From: Nitrospirota bacterium
GTDB lineage: Bacteria; Nitrospirota; Thermodesulfovibrionia; Thermodesulfovibrionales; SM23-35
DNA: 12,052 nucleotides
Assembly: GCA_016212245.1 (NCBI GenBank)
Contig: JACRGU010000072.1
Location: forward strand, 1-12,052
Reading direction: 5' to 3'
Shown in pieces: positions 7,208-12,052 of this stretch; the stretch's first letter is position 1; each line of letters begins with the position of its first letter. The notes below the pieces were generated by a model. That model made no database searches, was not told the DNA's origin, and was given only the letters and a program-made list of their open reading frames with translations. A program made the position numbers and the translations under genes.

Positions 7208-9374
7208 TCCCCTTTATATCGCCTTTCTCTGGCATATGCACCAGCCTTTTTACAGAGACCCAATAACAGGGTTGTACAGGCTTCCGTGGGTAAGGCTTCA
7301 TAGCACAAAAGATTATCTCGACATGGTAGAAATACTGAGGGACTTCCCCCGGATAAAACAGACATTCAATCTCGCACCTTCACTCCTCGAACAGATTATG
7401 GACTACACAGAAAATAATGCAAAGGACCGTTATCTTGAACTGACACTTAAAAAGGTATCAGAGCTAAATATGGAAGAAAAGTTATTTATACTCGAAAATT
7501 TTTTCCTTGCAAACTGGGACAACATGATAAAACCATTTTCAAGGTACTATGAGCTCCTCATAAAGAGGGGGACACGTCTTATAAAGAGTGAACTAATGAG
7601 AGCGATAAAATATTTCAGTGGTGGTGATTTCCTTGACCTGCAGGTTCTCTTTAACCTTTGCTGGATAGACCCTATATTCAGAGAAAAGGATCCATTTCTC
7701 AAGATGCTTGTTGAGAAAGGGAAAGGCTATGCAGAAGAGGATAAACGTATACTTGTCGAAAAACAGCTCGAGATATTAAAAAGGATAATACCTGCATATA
7801 AAGAACTAAGTGAAAAAGGACAGGTCGAGCTTTCGGTATCACCTTTCTACCATCCTATCCTTCCACTTCTATGGGACACAAACTCTGCAAGGATAGCGAT
7901 GCCAAATGTAAAACTACCTCAGAAAAGGTTCTCACACCCCGGGGATGTGGAAAAACAGATCAGGATGAGTCTGGATTATTTTGAAAAACTCTTCGGATAC
8001 AGGCCATCTGGAATGTGGCCCTCAGAGGGCGCAGTCAGTGAAGATGTAGTAAGGGTAGCCGCCAGGGAAGGCATAAAATGGATTGGGACTGATGAAGACA
8101 TCCTTTCAAATTCGATAGGGAAAAAACTCAGGGACCCGACAGGCAATCTTATTGAGCCAGCTCAGCTCTATAAACCTTATACATTCAACAATGTTTCCAT
8201 GATCTTCAGGGATCACCAGATATCCGACTTTATTGGTTTTATTTATTCAAAATGGGATCCAAAAAAGGCAGCAGAAGATTTGATCAGCAGACTATTACAG
8301 ATACGTAACTCCATACCAGAGGATAACCCCTATCTTATATCCATAATCCTTGATGGAGAAAATGCATGGGAATATTACAAAAATGACGGCTATGACTTCC
8401 TCGTGTACCTCTATGAGAGGCTGAGCAGGGAAGAAAGACTCAGTACCGTTACAGTCTCCGAATATCTAAGCACACACGACATAGGAGAACCTCTGAGCAG
8501 ACTACATGCAGGTTCATGGGTCAATGCGAATTACAGTGTCTGGATTGGCCATGAAGAGGACAATCTCGCATGGGACTATCTTACAGACACGAGGAACGAT
8601 CTCGAAATATTCGAGAGACTGAACCCTGAAAGAAACCTGTCTGAGGCATGGAAGGCGATATATATTGCTGAGGGAAGTGACTGGAACTGGTGGTATGGAG
8701 ATGAGCACACAACAGAAACGCAGGAGGATTTTGATGAGCTCTTCAGACTAAATCTTATGAAGGTATATAAAGAGATGGGCAAAGAAATCCCACCACATCT
8801 GTTTGTTCCTGTATTAAGGAAAGACAAAAGCATCTCCCCTACCCTTACAGTAAGGGGTTTTATAAACCCGAAGATTGACGGTATTATAACAAGTTATTAT
8901 GAATGGTATCAGGGTGCCTATATGGATGTTAAAAAATATGGTGGTAGCATGCACAGGGCAGAAAGCATTCTATCTAACCTCTACTATGGTTTCAATAAAG
9001 ATACCCTTTTCCTGAGAGTAGATCCCGGGATCCCATTCAGCGAGTTCCCAGAGGACACTAAATTCTCTATTAATACCGTGAAACCTGCGCAGTTTAAGAT
9101 TATCGCTGCAATTAAGGCTCCCTTCTTGAAGGCAGAACTCTTCGAGAAAACTGATGGAGAGTGGGAAAAGATAAAAGATATCACTGATGTTGCAGTACAG
9201 GACATCTTTGAGATAGGGATTCCATTTAATGATTTGAAGGCCAGGGAAAACGACGAGATGAGCCTGTTTCTGTCCATCATAAAAAATGGTGAAGAGATGG
9301 AGCGCTGTCCATGGAGGGGTTACATTACACTTACTGTTCCAACACCTGATTTTGAAGCGATGATGTGGTATTGA
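7197..9374 (+). CDS. glycoside hydrolase family 57 protein (alpha-amylase/amylopullulanase-like)
   Basis: GH57 enzymes hydrolyse, branch or transfer alpha-glucans. The 725-aa product has the conserved regions in order: HMHQPF (13-18), GMWPSEG (272-278), GTDED (297-301) with Glu300 as the likely nucleophile, and DGENAWE from Asp386, the likely acid/base. The TDE and DGENAWE forms resemble the amylopullulanase/alpha-amylase subgroup more than the branching enzymes. A tryptophan-rich DWNWWYGDEH (495-504) follows, then an approximately 150-residue C-terminal beta-type domain. There is no signal peptide, so it is probably cytoplasmic and may act on stored glycogen. It starts inside ftsB and ends the housekeeping operon with eno, linking glucan breakdown to lower glycolysis. 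The exact substrate specificity cannot be read from sequence. Confidence 0.92.
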   Translation: MRDNPLYIAFLWHMHQPFYRDPITGLYRLPWVRLHSTKDYLDMVEILRDFPRIKQTFNLAPSLLEQIMDYTENNAKDRYLELTLKKVSELNMEEKLFILENFFLANWDNMIKPFSRYYELLIKRGTRLIKSELMRAIKYFSGGDFLDLQVLFNLCWIDPIFREKDPFLKMLVEKGKGYAEEDKRILVEKQLEILKRIIPAYKELSEKGQVELSVSPFYHPILPLLWDTNSARIAMPNVKLPQKRFSHPGDVEKQIRMSLDYFEKLFGYRPSGMWPSEGAVSEDVVRVAAREGIKWIGTDEDILSNSIGKKLRDPTGNLIEPAQLYKPYTFNNVSMIFRDHQISDFIGFIYSKWDPKKAAEDLISRLLQIRNSIPEDNPYLISIILDGENAWEYYKNDGYDFLVYLYERLSREERLSTVTVSEYLSTHDIGEPLSRLHAGSWVNANYSVWIGHEEDNLAWDYLTDTRNDLEIFERLNPERNLSEAWKAIYIAEGSDWNWWYGDEHTTETQEDFDELFRLNLMKVYKEMGKEIPPHLFVPVLRKDKSISPTLTVRGFINPKIDGIITSYYEWYQGAYMDVKKYGGSMHRAESILSNLYYGFNKDTLFLRVDPGIPFSEFPEDTKFSINTVKPAQFKIIAAIKAPFLKAELFEKTDGEWEKIKDITDVAVQDIFEIGIPFNDLKARENDEMSLFLSIIKNGEEMERCPWRGYITLTVPTPDFEAMMWY

Positions 9375-9378
9375 TTCT

Positions 9379-9482
9379 ATGAAGACATGGACTCATCCTG
9401 GCGATAACTAAGAGAACTTGGCGCAGAATCTTTAACAGATGCAGAGCTTTTAGCCATTTTAATTTCTACAGGAACAAAATAG
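9379..9482 (+). pseudogene. radC: radC (UPF0758) 5' remnant, frameshifted and truncated
   Basis: From the ATG at 9379 one frame reads MKTWTHPGDN and then stops at TAA. The next frame, from CTA at 9408, continues as LRELGAESLTDAELLAILIS and TGTK, then stops at TAG 9480-9482. Joined, they give the N-terminal helix-hairpin-helix start of RadC-family proteins (HPGDKLRELGAE...). One missing base, AAA reduced to AA near 9405-9407, explains the frame change. The JAB metalloprotease-like domain that should follow for over 150 residues is absent. It begins 4 bp after the GH57 stop, so an intact radC was probably the last gene of the operon before the loss. Confidence 0.85.
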
Positions 9483-9660
9483 ATTGGATGAAAAAATCCA
9501 GACTCACCGAAAAGTCTTATGTAACTGACATTAATAAAGTCTTAAGGCAATCTCTACTTTATAAATATAGAAAATACCTAAATAAGATAACTTATTGAAA
9601 AACAAGATAAAATTAATTCTATAAATATAATTATTGTAATTATTTACTAAAATAATCGAT
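9483..9660. other. AT-rich stretch without genes
   Basis: I see no gene here on either strand. The sequence is very AT-rich with stops in all frames. It holds one small perfect inverted repeat (AATAAG 9581-9586, CTTATT 9591-9596, 4-nt loop) and a 9-bp direct repeat AAAGTCTTA at 9511-9519 and 9536-9544. Neither amounts to a convincing terminator or attachment site. It separates the radC remnant from the promoter of the accessory cassette. Confidence 0.6.
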
Positions 9661-9666
9661 TTTTTC

Positions 9667-9695
9667 TTGACAATAGCTTAAAAATATTGTATATT
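9667..9695 (+). promoter_or_regulatory. near-consensus sigma70 promoter of the accessory cassette
   Basis: A perfect -35 box TTGACA (9667-9672) is followed after 17 bp by TATATT (9690-9695), a 5/6 match to the -10 box. The predicted start is near 9702, giving a leader of about 24 nt that contains AAGGA at 9709-9713. It is the best promoter in the window and indicates that the genes from 9726 onward are transcribed independently of the housekeeping operon. Confidence 0.8.
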
Positions 9696-9725
9696 TTCCA
9701 TAGCTTTTAAGGAATTTGTATAGAT

Positions 9726-9998
9726 GTGCATATGAGTCAAGTATTAAAATTAGACAGACATAATGAAAAAGAAGAGATTCTATTCGAACTGAAGTATCAG
9801 TTATCTCTCACAACCCGCCAGAGATTTGAGATGATGCTGGGAAAATCAAAAGAAGTTAGGGAATTACTGGAGAAAAGTGGACACAGAAAGCCTTTTGAAA
9901 TTATTAAAAGGACAGAAGGAAGCGGCAGGCCAGATGAATTAGAGAACCTATTTTTGCAGAAGATTAGAAAAATCAAACACCGCAAGAAAAAGGAATAA
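9726..9998 (+). CDS. small hypothetical protein A (about 90 aa)
   Basis: I do not recognise a named family. The product is hydrophilic and probably helical, with an ELKYQLSLTTRQRFEMMLGKS-like middle segment, a GHRKPFEIIKR segment, and a very basic tail (KIRKIKHRKKKE). It has no membrane segment and no cysteine. Similar short proteins are sometimes seen before nucleotidyltransferase-type genes, but that partner is absent here and the likeness is from memory. The start is uncertain: GTG at 9726 lies 12 nt after AAGGA, ATG at 9732 lies 18 nt after it, and an ATG at 9724 leads to a stop after three codons. It is the first gene after the strong promoter and is followed 5 bp later by the next small gene. 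Confidence 0.68.
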   Translation: MHMSQVLKLDRHNEKEEILFELKYQLSLTTRQRFEMMLGKSKEVRELLEKSGHRKPFEIIKRTEGSGRPDELENLFLQKIRKIKHRKKKE

Positions 9999-10003
9999 AA
10001 GAG

Positions 10004-10231
10004 GTGGAAGAAAAGAAACAAGAAACAAGGCATGAACGGTTCAAAAGAGTGGCTTCTAAAAGGACTAACGATATTCTTGAGAGAATCAGGATACTCGGAA
10101 ATTGTTCTAATAAAAGTTCTTATGAATATACCGAAGAAGAGGCAAATAAAATTTTCTCTGAGATTGATAAACATTTAAAATTAACAAAGGCGAAGTTTTT
10201 AGCGGGGAAAAGGGAGAGGTTTAAATTGTGA
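10004..10231 (+). CDS. small hypothetical protein B (75 aa)
   Basis: The product is a charged, helical 75-aa protein starting at GTG 10004, with AAGGA at 9990-9994 as ribosome binding site inside the end of the preceding gene. The core has RFKRVASKRTNDILERIRIL, then GNCSNKSSYEYTEEEANKIF, and a basic end. The (G)N-x-SNKS-x-YEYTEE segment looks like a conserved small-protein family found near DNA-metabolism or defence genes, but I cannot name it with certainty. It has no signal peptide or membrane segment. Its 5-bp spacing from the upstream gene implies one operon; a 51-bp gap separates it from the double-HTH gene. Confidence 0.72.
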   Translation: MEEKKQETRHERFKRVASKRTNDILERIRILGNCSNKSSYEYTEEEANKIFSEIDKHLKLTKAKFLAGKRERFKL

Positions 10232-10243
10232 AACAAATATTGC

Positions 10244-10259
10244 AACTTTTAAAAAAGTT
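10244..10259. promoter_or_regulatory. dyad before the double-HTH gene, possible operator
   Basis: AACTTTT (10244-10250) and AAAAGTT (10253-10259) are perfect inverted arms with a 2-nt centre, in the only sizeable gap within the cassette. The centre is too short for an RNA hairpin, so a protein-binding site is more plausible. The low-complexity AT composition makes chance a real alternative. Confidence 0.25.
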
Positions 10260-10282
10260 TTTAAAGTCAATCAGGAGGGTAT

Positions 10283-11056
10283 ATGAGCATAAATAAAAGT
10301 CATAAGGAGACCGAGTTATTAAAGAATTGGTATAAAACGCAGCAAATATCTAAAAGTTATAAGGAATTAGCTACAAAAACTAATATTCCCTATTCAGCTC
10401 TTAAGCATTATTTTGCTGGGCGCTCTATAAAAAATAAAAACCACAGGAGAGCATTATATGAGGCTACAGGTATAGAACTTTTAAAAGAAAAAGAATTAGA
10501 TATACCATCTATGATTAAAGAGGAGGCAGTCCAGTATAAAGCTAAAAAAGAGGAGGTCTCTGAGACCCTAAAACACCAATTAACTATTACCCTTAGACAA
10601 TGGTTTCAGAGCCAGACTCAGTGGAAATCTTTAAAAGAACTTGCCAAAGCAACAGCCATAAATTACAGCACACTTAAGCACTATTTTGAAGGTCATAACT
10701 TCCCGACGGAGGAGAATCTTAAGAAGCTTATTGGAATCATTAAGATTCCTGCATTATCAGAACTTATTAAGAAAGAACCTCAGCTATCCAGGGCTGAGAC
10801 TATTACTTCCCAAGAAATACTTTCTTTCAACTACCAAGATGCGGCACAAAAAGCTCAGAAAGTTTATGACCTATTACTCAAACTTAATGATGAGCTTGAA
10901 TTCTTTAAGAAGGGCACACCAAAGGATCGGGAGCTATTCAGGAATACTATACCAGGCAAGGATATAGGCTATATTATTGCTTTATTGAAGGCTTTGTATG
11001 ATGAAGATGCCTTTCAAAACTGGCTATTTTTTGCAGAGTATAAAATGAGGAGGTAA
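10283..11056 (+). CDS. tandem helix-turn-helix-repeat protein, unknown function
   Basis: No named family is recognised. The 257-aa product holds two copies of one module about 91 residues apart: residues 12-67 and about 103-155. In the best part (25-46 against 116-137) 15 of 22 residues match, including S-x-KELA, T-x-I-x-YS and LKHYF-x-G. Each copy has the look of a Cro/XRE-like helix-turn-helix: helix, ELA turn, then a recognition helix ending in KHYF. A lysine/glutamate-rich linker (about 68-100) joins them. The C-terminal third (about 172-257) is a separate helical region without a recognised motif. The ATG at 10283 follows AGGAGG at 10273-10278. Its end forms the ribosome binding site of the GHKL gene, so the two are probably translated together. 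It may be a DNA-binding specificity subunit or a regulator. Confidence 0.82.
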   Translation: MSINKSHKETELLKNWYKTQQISKSYKELATKTNIPYSALKHYFAGRSIKNKNHRRALYEATGIELLKEKELDIPSMIKEEAVQYKAKKEEVSETLKHQLTITLRQWFQSQTQWKSLKELAKATAINYSTLKHYFEGHNFPTEENLKKLIGIIKIPALSELIKKEPQLSRAETITSQEILSFNYQDAAQKAQKVYDLLLKLNDELEFFKKGTPKDRELFRNTIPGKDIGYIIALLKALYDEDAFQNWLFFAEYKMRR

Positions 11057-11060
11057 ATAT

Positions 11061-12052
11061 ATGGAAGAAGGTATGATGAGTATTGGGGATGAGTGGACAG
11101 CAATCCAACTAATTGCAAGGTCTCAAACCAATCCACAAAAAGCCATTGCAGAACTTGTGGAAAATTCTTTAGATGCCCGTGCAAGTAGAGTACTGATTGA
11201 ACGGTTCAAATATAAACGCAAGCCTGCTCTTTATGTAGAGGATGCTGGAGATGGATTCCCCCTAAATTCTAAAGGGATCCCTGATGTAGAAGGAACCCCT
11301 AAAAGGATTTGTGATTCTTTAAAGAGGAAGCTTGATGAGGCAGAGCGAAAAGGGATTCATGGGGAATTTGGCATCGGGCTTCTTGGTTTCTGGTCTGTTG
11401 GTGATAAGTTAATTGTTTTGACAAAAGCTTCACAAACCGACACTTGGCAACTTGAGATGAAGGCTGGAGAACGTCCATATAAATGGGGCAGAGGGGAAAA
11501 ACAGGACATAATAAACGGTCACGGAACAGTTTTAATTATATATCCTGTTAGGAAGGAGATGCAAAATAGACTTACTGCAGAAAAGTTAGCAAAATATCTT
11601 GGGGAAGAGTTAAGGGATAGGATAAGAAAAAGTGGAGCTGAAGTTATTGTTAAAGATACAATATTGAAGAAGGAGCTGAGGGTTAGGCCCGCTGAATTTC
11701 CTGGGGAACCTTTAAGGGAGATCGAAAGTCTTCATGTAGAAGGTTATCCACCGATAAAGGTAGAATTATATTGGAGTCTAATGAAAGAAGGAGAAGTCCC
11801 CCCAGTTGCTCTTTGTAAGGATGGCACAAGGGTAATCAAAGATATTTTAGAGTTGGACGAATTTCAATGTCCACCCTGGAATAATAGAAGACTTATAGGG
11901 ATTTTAGATTTTCCTGCGTTTAAATTGGCTCCAACTACAAGGGCAGGTATAGTGCCGGATGAGGCCTATAAGGCCTTTGTCGCTGTAGTAAAAGCGAGAG
12001 AACCTTTATTAATCAAACTACTTGAAGAAAAAGAGAAGGAAAAAGAAGAGGA
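11061..12052 (+). CDS. GHKL (MutL/Hsp90-type) ATPase, N-terminal part, runs off the right edge
   Basis: The open frame starts at ATG 11061 behind GAGGAGG (11047-11053) and stays open for 330 codons to the window edge. The Bergerat ATP-binding fold is clear: N box AELVENSLDA with Glu31, Asn35 and Asp38; motif DAGDGF with Asp61, Gly63 and Gly65; lid motif GEFGIGLLGFW at 101-111; and NGHGTVLIIY as the later Gly-Thr strand. A transducer-like domain follows, with APTTRAGIVP near 300-310, and then a highly charged EK-rich helix at the edge. MutL, Hsp90, topoisomerase VI B and MORC proteins share this ATPase; ELVENSLDA is most like MutL. It is not ordinary MutL, since it sits in an accessory cassette and the sequence after the ATPase differs. 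Its partner domains beyond the edge are unknown. Confidence 0.88.
   Translation, partial: MEEGMMSIGDEWTAIQLIARSQTNPQKAIAELVENSLDARASRVLIERFKYKRKPALYVEDAGDGFPLNSKGIPDVEGTPKRICDSLKRKLDEAERKGIHGEFGIGLLGFWSVGDKLIVLTKASQTDTWQLEMKAGERPYKWGRGEKQDIINGHGTVLIIYPVRKEMQNRLTAEKLAKYLGEELRDRIRKSGAEVIVKDTILKKELRVRPAEFPGEPLREIESLHVEGYPPIKVELYWSLMKEGEVPPVALCKDGTRVIKDILELDEFQCPPWNNRRLIGILDFPAFKLAPTTRAGIVPDEAYKAFVAVVKAREPLLIKLLEEKEKEKEE

Noticed and set aside
9511..9544. 9-bp direct repeat AAAGTCTTA near the radC remnant, considered as an insertion or attachment duplication
   Set aside because: It is short, lies in AT-rich sequence, and the copies are only 25 bp apart with nothing between them.
9581..9596. AT-only hairpin with 6-bp arms, considered as a terminator
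   Set aside because: The stem has a single GC pair and no T tract follows.
9797..10174. Minus-strand 125-aa open frame across small proteins A and B
   Set aside because: It is phenylalanine/serine-rich antisense of lysine-rich genes, has no ribosome binding site, and the plus-strand genes have a promoter and operon spacing.
10686..10967. Alternate-frame 93-aa open frame inside the double-HTH gene
   Set aside because: It overlaps the second HTH module, whose match to the first copy shows that the other frame is the coding one.

Overview
The window looks like a piece of a moderately AT-rich bacterial chromosome with a compact operon style. Gene order and protein character suggest a deep-branching anaerobe, possibly Nitrospirota (Thermodesulfovibrio-like) or a deltaproteobacterial relative. 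This is an impression from reading and has not been tested against a database.

There are three regions. (1) 1-1110, minus strand: the edge of a CRISPR-Cas locus, probably type III. It holds a complete Cas6-type pre-crRNA endonuclease, followed after 61 bp by the first 24 complete codons of a CARF-type (Cas_NE0113/Csm6-like) protein that runs off the left edge. A short palindromic repeat of the VIPAKAGIQ type sits in frame inside cas6. No CRISPR array is visible. (2) 1205-9374, plus strand: a tightly packed housekeeping operon, mutS - gcvH - lpdA - eno - ftsB-like - GH57 glucan enzyme, with junctions of 41 bp, a 4-bp overlap, 0 bp, a 1-bp overlap and an 11-bp overlap. It combines mismatch repair, a lipoyl carrier with its dehydrogenase, glycolysis, cell division and alpha-glucan metabolism. 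The divergent cas6/mutS gap is only 94 bp. (3) 9375-12052: a boundary and then accessory DNA. Four bp after the GH57 gene lies a frameshifted, truncated radC 5' remnant. About 245 bp of AT-rich sequence follows and ends in a near-consensus sigma70 promoter. That promoter drives two small unknown genes, a 257-aa protein with two tandem helix-turn-helix-like repeats, and a long open frame from 11061 to the right edge encoding a GHKL (MutL/Hsp90-type) ATPase.

The best candidate for an undescribed system is the cassette 9726-12052: small protein A, small protein B, double-HTH protein, GHKL ATPase. It is transcribed from its own strong promoter, placed at a broken radC, and lies on the same 12 kb as a CRISPR locus. 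A defence or DNA-processing role is inferred; no component was matched to a named defence system.
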